Shown: positions 1 to 7,676 of the stretch, one piece after another
Position numbering within the stretch: position 1 is the first letter of the stretch
How the letters are laid out: the number at the start of each line of letters is the position of its first letter
NCBI GenBank assembly: GCA_903930395.1
Contig: CAIYYE010000002.1
Location: 1-9,021, forward strand
DNA from: an uncultured beta proteobacterium
Lineage (GTDB): Bacteria > Pseudomonadota > Gammaproteobacteria > Burkholderiales > Rhodocyclaceae
Direction of reading: 5' to 3'
Length of the DNA stretch: 9,021 bases
Notes under the pieces: generated by a model
Told to the model about the DNA's origin: nothing
The model's database searches: none
The model's input: only the letters and a program-made list of their open reading frames with translations
Program-made: the position numbers and the translations under genes

Positions 1-3000
1 CAGCAAGGCAGCCGCCCCTATCGCCGGATTGACCAGCGCAGCCGCACCAACGGCAGCCAGCCCGCCGAGTTCCGGCCGAACGACCACCTGCATGTCCTGC
101 GTCTCGGTCTTGAGGTCGGTTTCTCCCTGCATTTCGATCTGCGCCGCCGGACCGGAAATGCGCAGGGGTTCGACGGTGCGCATGACGCCCTTGCGAATCG
201 AGAGCTTGCCCTCGATGCTGTCAAACGCCAGCCCGTCACTGAAGATATCGCGAAAATCAAGGGTCAGCCGGCGCGGTAGCGACTGCAGCGAAATCAGCCC
301 GAGCAGCTTGCCGACGCCCGGCTCGAGCTTGTTGAACTGGCCTTTTTCGGCCTCGACATTGAGCTGACCGGTCAGCGAGGGATAGTGAATATCGGTGAGT
401 GGTCCGTTCCATTGCAGGTCGCCGCTCATTTTTGCCTTGCCGTGTCGCACGGCGTCGACATAACCGAGCCGCTCAAGCAGCTTGCCGGCATCCTTGGCAT
501 TGAGCTCGAAATCGAGCCGGGTCTGGTGCCGGCCGGCATTGAACCAGGCCCCCCGCCCCTTCAGTCCGCCATCCGGATTCTCCAGGCTCAGGGTTTCGAG
601 ACGCCAGGCCCCGCGGTCGTTGCGCGCTTTCAGCTCGAGCCGGCCCAGGGCTTTTTCGCCGATGTAGAAATCGTCGACCGACAAGCTCATGCCCGGCAGC
701 GTGTTGATCAGGGACGACGCCCCATCGGCAGCCTCGGCGGCAGGGCGGACGACCAGACGCTTGAAATTGCCCTCGACCCAGCCTTCGGCCGCGCTTTTCC
801 AGAACACATCGCCGACCGCTTCGCGGGTATTTACGCCTATCTGCCAGCCACCGTCGCGTGGACGCAGGCTGACATCGACCTGGTTGTAATCGCGATCAAA
901 GAGGTGCAGTTGCGGCGTTTTCAGGGTCACGACATTGAGCGCCAGACCACCGCCCTCGGCACCGCCGCCCTCGGGCAAGAATGCCCGCCAGGCATCGGCA
1001 TCGATGCGCGGCGTCGATACGCGCACGGCCAGCCCCTTCTCCGGCAAACGCGGTTCGGCATCGCCCACGGCGAGGACGCCGCGTTCCCAGTTGCCCTGCC
1101 GGTTGACGATCAAACCCTGGGCGACCTTGCCGAGCGTGATCCGGTATTGCTCGCGCTGGGCATCCGGCGTAGACCGCTCGATGCGCAGGGCGAGTGGCGT
1201 GGTGGCGTTCTTGTTCAGGGGATCCGGCAGGGGCGAACTGATGCCGAGCAGATCGGATTCGATCAGCACCTCGGCGTTACGCCGGCGAATATTGATGTCG
1301 GCCTTCCAGCCGGCCCGGCCGCTCAAATGATTGATCAAGGGCCAGCCGAAGTGCTTGCTCACCTCACCGATACCGGCAGTACCGGTGGCGACGACGCCTA
1401 TCCTGTCGCCGACATTTTTGACATTGACCTTGAGTGGCCCACCGAAAACCTGGCCGCTGATGTCCTGCGCACTGACGGTATTTTCCGTCAGTTGCAGGCG
1501 GCCATAGACCTGAGTCAGCGGCGGCAAGCCTTCCAGCAGCTGCAACTGGTTGTTCTGAAAACGATAGTCGCCGCGCATTTTGGTATCGAGGGCATGGCGC
1601 AGGGGAATATCGAGCTCCAGGCCCAGGCTGCCGTTGCCGGCCGCCTTCATGCCGTCGGTAAAATGATCGATGGTTTCGGCCACCGGACTCTGCTCGATGA
1701 AGCGCAGGAATTCGCTCGTCGGCCCCAGCGCCGTGCCCCGCACCAGCAGCATCTCCTCGTGCGACTCGAAATCCGGAATGTCGACTTTGACGTCGGCCAA
1801 AGTGGCGCCGAGTATGCGCCCCTTGCTGGCGAGTATTTTCATGCCCGTATCGAAAGTCATATCGGCATCGATATCGTCGATGACCGGCCAGCCGTCGGCG
1901 TAATCCACCTTGGCCCCGGTCGCCTTGGCGGTGACGACGAACTTGCCGCCCTTGCCGTCGCGAAACGGAAAGTCCTTGAGGTTGCCCTTGAGTATCAATT
2001 TTCCATCGTAACCACGGCCGGCGACGATGCCACGCCGTATCCAGTTGCGCGCCTCGGCATTGACGGCATGCGGCATGTAGCGCCAGACGGCACGGCCTTC
2101 GCCACGCTCGACATTGGCGGTGAGGTCGATCTCGCCCGGCCCGTCGCCCGTGAAGCGGTAAGTACCCTGGGCCGAACCGGCCGCATCGGGCCCGGCGAAG
2201 TCGAGCTTCTCCAGTTTGACATCGCTCCCTTGCGGCGAGTTTTTCCAGCTTGCCTTGAGCTTCAGGGCGTCGAGGGCAATGTCCGGCTCGGGAAATACCG
2301 CCGGCAAGGACAGGCGCGAGACCCCGGAATCGAGCAAGAGGTCGCCCCCCTTTTCGCTCAGGTCAATACGCCCGGACAGGCCGCCAGCCCCCGGAAAATA
2401 ACGATCCGCCTCGATCCCCATGTCGCGGAACCCGGCCTTCAGGCTGTAGCGCTGGAGCGTTTCACCGTCGAGCACCCAGCTCGCTTTCAAGTCGGCAATC
2501 TGGCCCTGCGGACGGTGCCGGGTCAGCAGGTCGCGGCTCTTCGCATCAAGCGGCAAATAGGAGGCCAGGCGGCCAAGTACGGCGAGATCGAGAAAACTGG
2601 CACCGGCATTCCCATTGACTAGCGCGCTGATGGGGTCCTGTCGCCATTCAACCTTGAAGTCGGTCGGCGCGATACGCAAGGCATCCTGTGTCAGCAGCTC
2701 GACCTTGTGCCCGGCGATTACCCATTCGTTGGCCTTGTAACTCCCTTCGAGGCGACCGCGCATGCTGGCCAGGTCGAGCTCGGGCAATTTGCGGCCAAGA
2801 CGGATGCGTAACTCCTCGAGGGCCACATCGGCCGTCAGCCTGCCGGCGCCGTCGTCGAGATCGCCCCAGATGCGCAAGGCGCCACGGCCTTCGGGCAGAT
2901 GGACCGGATAATCGACCCAGGCCCGCCAGCCCGCCAGATCGGCATAGGCGAGCTCAATGAAGACACGCCCGGACAGATGGTCGAGGGCCTCGCCCAGGTC

Positions 3001-3723
3001 GCCCTTCACTTCCCCGCGAATATCGACCCGGGCAGCCAGCGCATCCGGCGGCGCTGCCGACAGGCCAAAACGATGCCGGCGCCCGCTATTGTCGAGGGCA
3101 AACTGCAAATCCTCGAGGACCAGCGGCGGCGCCTGACGCAGTCTGTCCTCCCAGACGATAGTGGCATCGCGGATGCGAATGCGCTTTTGCTCGAGCACCC
3201 ACTCGGCGAAGGCCGGATCACTCTCGCCCTCGGCGTCGACTCCGGCCACCGTGATCTTGCCGTTGATGTCGCGCCGGACATGGAGCACCGGGCCGTCGAA
3301 AGCGAGCAGGGCGAGGGTCGGCCGCCAGCGCCACAGGGTATGCCAGGAAAGCACCCCCTCGACACGTTTGAGCGAGAAGGCTGGCGCCCCCAGACGGTCG
3401 GCAATGACCACGTCGTCGAGCACCAGATCGGGATTCAGTCCCTGCCAGCGCGCCTCGATTCGCCCTATCCTGACCGGCTGACCGACGGCACGGCTGGCGG
3501 CCTGTTCGATGGCACCCTGGTAGTCGCCAATCTGCGGCAGCACGACATAGCGCAAGGTCAGCAGCAGCGCGGCAAAAAGCAGCCAGGCCGCAAACAGCGC
3601 CCAGCCGAGCGCACGAACACTGCGGCTGGCCAGCAGGGGCCACAGCCAATGCAGGCGGTGATACAGCGCGACGCGCACATCGGGTGGAATCACTTGGGGA
3701 TTTCGCGGCTGCGTCTCACGCAC
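1..3723 (-). CDS. yhdP: YhdP family AsmA-like envelope protein (3' end outside window)
   Basis: The minus-strand frame is open from 3723 to the left edge, giving 1241 codons without a stop; the C-terminus lies outside. A short cytoplasmic N-terminus is followed by one hydrophobic segment at about residues 39-60 (ALGWALFAAWLLFAALLL), then LRYVVLPQIGDYQ, the usual opening of the YhdP/TIGR02099 family. The rest is a long beta-rich periplasmic region. The conserved C-terminal block GKLLGLISLQSLPRRLTLDF is near residues 1138-1160, followed by FRDIFSDGLAFD and ETQDMQVVV; the last visible residues are Ala/Gly-rich, as in the family tail. E. coli YhdP has 1266 residues, so only a modest tail should be missing. 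In E. coli YhdP, with TamB and YdbH, moves phospholipids from inner to outer membrane; that role here is inferred. The start is uncertain: GTG at 3723 is the furthest upstream in frame, GTG at 3693 is an alternative, and neither has a clear Shine-Dalgarno. It diverges from glnE. Confidence 0.93.
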   Translation of the reverse strand, partial: MRETQPRNPQVIPPDVRVALYHRLHWLWPLLASRSVRALGWALFAAWLLFAALLLTLRYVVLPQIGDYQGAIEQAASRAVGQPVRIGRIEARWQGLNPDLVLDDVVIADRLGAPAFSLKRVEGVLSWHTLWRWRPTLALLAFDGPVLHVRRDINGKITVAGVDAEGESDPAFAEWVLEQKRIRIRDATIVWEDRLRQAPPLVLEDLQFALDNSGRRHRFGLSAAPPDALAARVDIRGEVKGDLGEALDHLSGRVFIELAYADLAGWRAWVDYPVHLPEGRGALRIWGDLDDGAGRLTADVALEELRIRLGRKLPELDLASMRGRLEGSYKANEWVIAGHKVELLTQDALRIAPTDFKVEWRQDPISALVNGNAGASFLDLAVLGRLASYLPLDAKSRDLLTRHRPQGQIADLKASWVLDGETLQRYSLKAGFRDMGIEADRYFPGAGGLSGRIDLSEKGGDLLLDSGVSRLSLPAVFPEPDIALDALKLKASWKNSPQGSDVKLEKLDFAGPDAAGSAQGTYRFTGDGPGEIDLTANVERGEGRAVWRYMPHAVNAEARNWIRRGIVAGRGYDGKLILKGNLKDFPFRDGKGGKFVVTAKATGAKVDYADGWPVIDDIDADMTFDTGMKILASKGRILGATLADVKVDIPDFESHEEMLLVRGTALGPTSEFLRFIEQSPVAETIDHFTDGMKAAGNGSLGLELDIPLRHALDTKMRGDYRFQNNQLQLLEGLPPLTQVYGRLQLTENTVSAQDISGQVFGGPLKVNVKNVGDRIGVVATGTAGIGEVSKHFGWPLINHLSGRAGWKADINIRRRNAEVLIESDLLGISSPLPDPLNKNATTPLALRIERSTPDAQREQYRITLGKVAQGLIVNRQGNWERGVLAVGDAEPRLPEKGLAVRVSTPRIDADAWRAFLPEGGGAEGGGLALNVVTLKTPQLHLFDRDYNQVDVSLRPRDGGWQIGVNTREAVGDVFWKSAAEGWVEGNFKRLVVRPAAEAADGASSLINTLPGMSLSVDDFYIGEKALGRLELKARNDRGAWRLETLSLENPDGGLKGRGAWFNAGRHQTRLDFELNAKDAGKLLERLGYVDAVRHGKAKMSGDLQWNGPLTDIHYPSLTGQLNVEAEKGQFNKLEPGVGKLLGLISLQSLPRRLTLDFRDIFSDGLAFDSIEGKLSIRKGVMRTVEPLRISGPAAQIEMQGETDLKTETQDMQVVVRPELGGLAAVGAAALVNPAIGAAALL

Positions 3724-3736
3724 GCGTCAAACCGCT

Positions 3737-3766
3737 TTGCCAGAGGGGGTAATAGATCACTACAAT
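3737..3766 (+). promoter_or_regulatory. sigma70-type promoter for glnE
   Basis: TTGCCA at 3737-3742 (5 of 6 to the -35 consensus) and TACAAT at 3761-3766 (5 of 6 to the -10 consensus) are separated by 18 bases. Transcription would begin near 3773, leaving a leader of about 50 bases before the glnE ATG at 3824. The site lies in the 100-base gap between the divergent yhdP and glnE starts, and its -35 box is only 13 bases from the furthest upstream yhdP start codon. I see no convincing opposite promoter for yhdP in the same gap. Inferred from consensus and spacing only. Confidence 0.6.
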
Positions 3767-3823
3767 CGAATGCTGGATAAAAACGACATTCTACCTTTTC
3801 GGCCAAGCAGCCAACCGACCATC

Positions 3824-6520
3824 ATGAACACCACCTTCGATCCCCGCTGGCAAGCCGCTGTCAGGCACAGCCGTTACCTGGCCTATTTGCTGCAGGCGCA
3901 ACCCGACCTCATTCCCGAATTGCTCGCCACCTGGGAGCAGCCGCTCAGCGAAGCCATGCTGCAGACAGCACTGCAAAAGGAATTCGCCAGCGATGACGAG
4001 GTCAGATCAGCCCTGCGCCGGCTGCGTCAGCGCGCCATGGCACATTTCGCCCTGCGCGACCTGGGCGGCTTGGCGCCGCTGGCCGAAATTGTCGAAGGCA
4101 TGACCCAGCTCGCCGACGTCACGACCAATTTTGCGCTCGACCACTATCACCGCCAGCTCGTCGCCACCTACGGCGAACCGCTCGACAAGACCGGCCAGCC
4201 GCAGCGCCTGATGATCATCGGCATGGGCAAGCTCGGCGGACGCGAACTCAACGTTTCATCCGACGTCGATTACATCTTTGTTTACCCGGAAGATGGCGAA
4301 ACCGCCGGCCCGAAAAGCATAGAGAACTTTGATTTCTTTACCCGCCTCGGCAAGCGCATCATCGGCGCCCTCGGCGACCTGACGGCCGACGGCCAGGTTT
4401 TCCGCGTCGACATGCGTCTGCGCCCGAATGGCGATTCCGGCCCGCTGGTCTGTTCGCTCGACGCGCTGGAAAACTATTTCATCACCCAGGGCCGGGAGTG
4501 GGAACGTTACGCCTGGATCAAGGGCCGCACGATGAACACCGGCAGCAACCTGCAGCCGGAATGGGTCACCGCCATGCAGTCGGTGGCGCGTCCTTTCGTC
4601 TTCCGCAAGTACCTTGATTTCGGCGCCATCAACGCCATGCGCGACCTGCACGCCCAAATCAGCCGGGAGGTGGCGCGCAAGGACATGGCCGACCACGTCA
4701 AGCTCGGCCCCGGCGGCATTCGCGAAATCGAATTCATGGCCCAGGTTTTCCAGTTGATCCGTGGCGGGCGCGACCTCGGGCTGCAGATCAGGCCCACCCT
4801 GTCCGTCCTCAAGCTGCTCGTCGACCGCAAACTGCTCCCGGCCGAGACCGAGCAGGAGCTGCGCGAAGCCTATGTCTTCCTGCGTCGCCTCGAACACCGC
4901 CTGCAATATGTCGAGGACAAGCAGACCCACATGCTGCCGACCGATGCCGAAAATCGTCTGAATATCGCCATCAGCATGGACTTTGCCGATTGGCCGGCCA
5001 TGCTTGCGGTGCTCGACCAGCACCGCGACAAGGTCAGCCGCCACTTCGGCGCCATCTTCTCCGACCCGGAGGCCGGCGAACATCCGCTGACCGGCCTGTG
5101 GCAAGGCCAGCTCGACGAAGACACCGCCATCGAAGCCTTCGGCAACCTCGGCTACCGCCACCCGAAAGAGGCCATCGCCCGCCTGGCCGAACTGCGTGCC
5201 GCCAGCCGTTACCTGCAATTGCCGGCGACCAACCGGGCCCGCCTCGACGCCGTCGGCCCGCGCCTGATCGAAGCCGCCGGTGCGACGCCAGCCCCCGACA
5301 CCACGCTGGCCCGTGGCCTCAGCTTCCTCGAGGGCATTTCCCGGCGAGGCTCCTATCTGGCGCTGCTCCAGCAATATCCGATGGCGCTGCGGCGGGTTGC
5401 TGACATGATGTGCGCCTCGAACTGGGCGGCCGACTACCTCAACCGCCATCCGCTGCTCCTCGACGAACTGCTCGACCCGCGCCTCTACGAAATCGCCACC
5501 GACTGGACCGGTTTCCGCGAAGTCCTGCGCGAGAATCTGGCCCAGCACACCGACGACACCGAGCGGGAAATGGACATCCTCCGCGAAATGCACCACGCCC
5601 AGGTTTTCCGCTTGCTGGCCCAGGACCTGGCCGGCCTGCAGACCATCGAGCACCTTTCTGACCACCTCACCGAACTGGCCGATACCATCGTCCAGGAAAC
5701 CCTGCCGCTGTGCTGGAAGACGATCCGGAACCGGCATTGCGACACACCGAAATTCGCCGTCATCGGCTACGGCAAGATGGGCGGCAAGGAACTCGGCTAC
5801 GCCTCCGACCTCGACCTCGTCTATCTCTTCGACGACGATGCGATGGACGCCGAGGAAAATTACGCCCGGCTCGGCCAGCGCCTCAACACCTGGCTGTCGA
5901 GCCAGACGCCGGCCGGCTTCCTCTTCGAAACCGACCTGCGCCTGCGCCCGAACGGCGACTCCGGCCTGCTCGCCGTCTCCGTCGACGCCTTCCGCGACTA
6001 CGAGCTGAAAAAAGCCTGGACCTGGGAACACCAGGCCCTGACCCGCGCCCGCTTCTGTGCCGGCGACCCTGCCGTCGGCCGGCGTTTCGAGGAAATCCGC
6101 TGCGAAATCCTGCGTCAGCCGCGCGACCTTGCCAAGCTCAAGGAAGACGTCGTCGCCATGCGCCAGAAGATGCTTGACGCGCATGGCACGAAAAGCGAAA
6201 CCGAGTTTGGCCTCAAACACGACCGGGGCGGCATCATCGATGTCGAGTTCATCGTCCAGTACCTGATTCTCGGTTACTCGCACCAGCATATGAGCCTGAC
6301 CGGCAATCTCGGCAACATCGCCCTCCTCCGCATCGCCGGCGAACTCGGCCTGATCAACCCCGAGCAAGGTGCCGCGGCCGGCAACGCCTACCGCGAATTC
6401 CGCCGCCTGCAACACGCCAAGCGCCTGTCGGCCAATCCCAAGGCACCCATTCCCCGCGAGGAGGTCGAAGCCCATATAGCAGCGGTCGCCCACCTGTGGA
6501 AGGCCGTTTTCGGAGAATAA
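3824..6520 (+). CDS. glnE: bifunctional glutamine synthetase adenylyltransferase / adenylyl-removing enzyme
   Basis: This 898-residue protein adenylylates glutamine synthetase (inactivating it under nitrogen excess) and removes the AMP again by phosphorolysis, under control of PII and glutamine, in the cytoplasm. Both nucleotidyltransferase heads are visible. The N-terminal adenylyl-removing domain has GMGKLGGRELN at 133-143, metal-binding D147 and D149 (SSDVDY), then DMRLRPNGDSG from 196 and KLGPGGIREIEF at 293-304. The C-terminal adenylyltransferase domain has GYGKMGGKELG at 648-658, D662 and D664 (SDLDL), DLRLRPNGDSG from 704 and KHDRGGIIDVEF at 798-809. All key acidic residues are present and length is near the E. 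coli protein (946), so it should be active. ATG 3824 opens MNTTFDPRWQAAV and lies about 50 bases downstream of a good promoter; the in-frame TTG at 3737 would fall inside the -35 box and is rejected. No strong Shine-Dalgarno is visible. Followed two bases later by a cysteine-cluster gene, probably co-transcribed. Confidence 0.97.
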   Translation: MNTTFDPRWQAAVRHSRYLAYLLQAQPDLIPELLATWEQPLSEAMLQTALQKEFASDDEVRSALRRLRQRAMAHFALRDLGGLAPLAEIVEGMTQLADVTTNFALDHYHRQLVATYGEPLDKTGQPQRLMIIGMGKLGGRELNVSSDVDYIFVYPEDGETAGPKSIENFDFFTRLGKRIIGALGDLTADGQVFRVDMRLRPNGDSGPLVCSLDALENYFITQGREWERYAWIKGRTMNTGSNLQPEWVTAMQSVARPFVFRKYLDFGAINAMRDLHAQISREVARKDMADHVKLGPGGIREIEFMAQVFQLIRGGRDLGLQIRPTLSVLKLLVDRKLLPAETEQELREAYVFLRRLEHRLQYVEDKQTHMLPTDAENRLNIAISMDFADWPAMLAVLDQHRDKVSRHFGAIFSDPEAGEHPLTGLWQGQLDEDTAIEAFGNLGYRHPKEAIARLAELRAASRYLQLPATNRARLDAVGPRLIEAAGATPAPDTTLARGLSFLEGISRRGSYLALLQQYPMALRRVADMMCASNWAADYLNRHPLLLDELLDPRLYEIATDWTGFREVLRENLAQHTDDTEREMDILREMHHAQVFRLLAQDLAGLQTIEHLSDHLTELADTIVQETLPLCWKTIRNRHCDTPKFAVIGYGKMGGKELGYASDLDLVYLFDDDAMDAEENYARLGQRLNTWLSSQTPAGFLFETDLRLRPNGDSGLLAVSVDAFRDYELKKAWTWEHQALTRARFCAGDPAVGRRFEEIRCEILRQPRDLAKLKEDVVAMRQKMLDAHGTKSETEFGLKHDRGGIIDVEFIVQYLILGYSHQHMSLTGNLGNIALLRIAGELGLINPEQGAAAGNAYREFRRLQHAKRLSANPKAPIPREEVEAHIAAVAHLWKAVFGE
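6512..6516 (+). promoter_or_regulatory. ribosome binding site for the cysteine-cluster gene, inside the glnE end
   Basis: GGAGA lies within the last codons of glnE and sits six bases before the ATG at 6523. It decides the start of the downstream gene: the in-frame GTG at 6496 would overlap glnE and has no comparable site. The arrangement suggests translational coupling, with ribosomes ending at the glnE TAA (6518-6520) able to restart two bases on. Confidence 0.7.
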
Positions 6521-6522
6521 CC

Positions 6523-7125
6523 ATGGCCCGCCCCACTCCCCGCAGCACCGCCAGGAAGCTGGAGACTCCAAGCACGGCGCAGGATACCCGCCGTCTCCTG
6601 GCCAAGGCGCTTGCCAAGGCGGCCGCCGACTATCAGAACGCAGCCGTCATCCCGCATTGCACCCAGTGCACAAAGCCTTGCTGCAAACTCGAATCGCTGG
6701 TTCTCGAACTGGAATGGAAACCGGTCAAGCTATTGTGGCGGATCGAAGAGTCGCGCCATGCCTTCGACCGACGCCTTGCCACCGGCCAGGGGCCCGAGGA
6801 AATCCGGGCCGGGAACGGGCTCTATTACATCCACGGCAAGGCTTGCCCCGCCTACGACGAAACCCAGGGCTCCTGCCGGATCTACGGTCAGCCGCTGAAG
6901 CCGCCGGGTTGTTCGGATTTCCCCGTGTACGAGGATGAGGGCGGCATCATGGCCGACCTTCGCTGCGAGGCAGTGGACCTCGATGCGCTGGTGGCATGGA
7001 TTGCGCGCGCGCTCGGGCCAGGCTTTCGCATCGTCAAGTCCGCCGACGAGGAGTTCCCTTTCCTCGTCACCCTGTCGGTGAGGAAGGTCTCCGGCAAGCC
7101 CTCGCGAACTTCAGCGCACAAATAG
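6523..7125 (+). CDS. YkgJ-like cysteine-cluster (zinc/iron-chelating domain) protein
   Basis: A 200-residue soluble protein with no signal peptide or membrane segment. An N-terminal basic, Ala-rich stretch (residues 1-40) precedes a cysteine cluster: C46, C49, C53 and C54 (HCTQCTKPCC), then C108 (KACPAY), C118 (GSCRIYGQPLKPPGC), C130 and C148. The CRIYGQPLKPPGCSDFP block matches the second half of the PF03692 pattern (CxIYxxRPxxCRxFP), so I assign it to the YkgJ/CxxCxxCC family, whose members are predicted to bind zinc or an Fe-S cluster and mostly have no proven function. The first cluster here is CxxCxxxCC, one residue longer than the usual CxxCxxCC, and the usual Arg-Pro and Cys-Arg pairs are altered to Lys-Pro and Cys-Ser. 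It lies two bases after glnE, with its ribosome site in glnE, and ends at a strong hairpin, so the two genes look like one operon. A role in nitrogen control is only a guess from position. Confidence 0.85.
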   Translation: MARPTPRSTARKLETPSTAQDTRRLLAKALAKAAADYQNAAVIPHCTQCTKPCCKLESLVLELEWKPVKLLWRIEESRHAFDRRLATGQGPEEIRAGNGLYYIHGKACPAYDETQGSCRIYGQPLKPPGCSDFPVYEDEGGIMADLRCEAVDLDALVAWIARALGPGFRIVKSADEEFPFLVTLSVRKVSGKPSRTSAHK

Positions 7126-7150
7126 AAAAAGCCGCCTTGCGGCGGCTTTT
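7126..7150. terminator. bidirectional rho-independent terminator
   Basis: GCCGCC (7131-7136) and GGCGGC (7141-7146) form a perfect six-pair GC stem with loop TTGC, extended by A-T pairs from the flanking A run (7126-7130) and T run (7147-7150). Read rightwards it ends in TTTT directly after the cysteine-cluster stop codon; read leftwards it ends in TTTTT, 17 bases after the mscL stop. It sits between two converging genes and can serve both. Confidence 0.85.
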
Positions 7151-7167
7151 CGCGGGTTTGACGACGA

Positions 7168-7593
7168 TTATTTCTTCAAGGAATCGCGAATCTCGCGGAG
7201 CAGCACGACATCTTCCGGCGTCGCGGGGGCTTCGGCCGGGGCGGCCGGCGCTTCGTTGCGCAGGCGGTTCATCTGCTTGACCATCATGAAGATGATGAAA
7301 GCCAGAATGACGAAATTGACCAGGATAGTCAGGAAGGAACCGTAGGCGAAGACGGCAATACCGGCTTTCTTGAGGTCGGCCAGCGTAGCGAGATTGTTCG
7401 GGTTGTCGCCGAGAACGACGAAGAGGTTGGAGAAATCGAGCTTGCCGACGATGCGGCTGACCAGCGGCATGATGAGGTCGCCGACGATGGAGTCAACAAT
7501 CTTGCCAAACGCGCCGCCGATGATGACGCCGACCGCGAGGTCCATCGCGTTGCCCTTGACGGCAAATTCCTTGAATTCCTGAATCATTCCCAT
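7168..7593 (-). CDS. mscL: large-conductance mechanosensitive channel
   Basis: A 141-residue inner-membrane protein (E. coli MscL has 136) that opens a wide non-selective pore when membrane tension rises, releasing solutes during sudden osmotic downshift; the family assembles as a pentamer. The N-terminal amphipathic helix [15 protein letters not shown] is followed by TM1 (about 16-46, [16 protein letters not shown]), with the gate glycine at G22 and G26 conserved. A periplasmic loop (about 50-76) leads to TM2 (about 78-105, ending [13 protein letters not shown]). The C-terminus has an Ala/Pro-rich linker (about 115-126) and the bundle helix [20 protein letters not shown] 7593 is chosen because AGGGGA (7605-7600) lies six bases upstream; the longer frame beginning at 7659 overlaps the promoter region. 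It lies 83 bases downstream of the aminotransferase on the same strand, but has its own promoter-like elements, so it may be transcribed alone. It ends at a shared terminator. Confidence 0.97.
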   Translation of the reverse strand: MGMIQEFKEFAVKGNAMDLAVGVIIGGAFGKIVDSIVGDLIMPLVSRIVGKLDFSNLFVVLGDNPNNLATLADLKKAGIAVFAYGSFLTILVNFVILAFIIFMMVKQMNRLRNEAPAAPAEAPATPEDVVLLREIRDSLKK

Positions 7594-7599
7594 GCTGGT

Positions 7600-7605
7600 T
7601 CCCCT
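7600..7605 (-). promoter_or_regulatory. ribosome binding site of mscL
   Basis: On the minus strand AGGGGA precedes the ATG at 7593 by six bases. It is the clearest Shine-Dalgarno in the window and fixes the mscL start at MGMIQEF rather than any upstream in-frame codon or the second Met two codons later. Confidence 0.75.
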
Positions 7606-7615
7606 GTTGAAGTTG

Positions 7616-7659
7616 ATTATAAGTCGGCGATTATTTGCCGGTCCGGCAAACAGCGTCAA
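7616..7659 (-). promoter_or_regulatory. candidate mscL promoter region
   Basis: On the minus strand TTGACG (7659-7654, 5 of 6 to the -35 consensus) is followed after 18 bases by AATAAT (7635-7630, 5 of 6 to the -10 consensus). Transcription would start near 7623, about 30 bases before the mscL ATG. A second possible -10, a perfect TATAAT at 7621-7616, lies downstream but has no recognisable -35 at proper distance. The spacer of the first promoter is almost filled by a perfect palindrome (7634-7650). Based on consensus matching alone. Confidence 0.5.
7634..7650. repeat. perfect 17-base palindrome, possible operator
   Basis: TTTGCCGGTCCGGCAAA consists of two perfect 8-base arms around a single central T. 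It lies between the candidate -35 and -10 boxes of mscL and overlaps the -10 by two bases, which is a typical operator position. As an RNA hairpin it would have seven pairs and a three-base loop but no U tract, so it is a poor terminator for the upstream aminotransferase gene. I do not recognise the motif as the site of a named regulator. Confidence 0.55.
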
Positions 7660-7676
7660 GTAATTTTCAGTGCGCT

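Noticed and set aside
385..2622. Plus-strand open frame of 745 codons opposite yhdP
   Set aside because: It is codon-aligned with the real minus-strand gene, whose translation shows clear YhdP family motifs. The shadow stays open because the GC-rich yhdP rarely uses TTA, CTA or TCA. Its translation resembles no family I know.
2899..3780. Plus-strand open frame of 293 codons opposite the yhdP start
   Set aside because: Same codon-aligned shadow frame as the longer one, running through the yhdP N-terminus into the intergenic region, with no ribosome site or recognisable domain.
3737..3823. Longer glnE start at TTG 3737
   Set aside because: This codon lies within the candidate -35 box, upstream of the likely transcription start, and the added residues do not resemble GlnE N-termini.
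4256..6571. Minus-strand open frame of 771 codons opposite glnE
   Set aside because: Codon-aligned antisense of glnE. The plus strand has both nucleotidyltransferase motif sets intact, while the minus translation is Val/Gly/Ala-rich without a known domain.
7634..7650. Palindrome read as a terminator of the aminotransferase gene
   Set aside because: A short seven-pair stem with a three-base loop and no U run after it on the minus strand; an operator is the better reading.
7594..7659. Longer mscL start at 7659
   Set aside because: It would place the promoter-like boxes and the palindrome inside the coding region. ATG 7593 has a good Shine-Dalgarno and matches the MscL family N-terminus.
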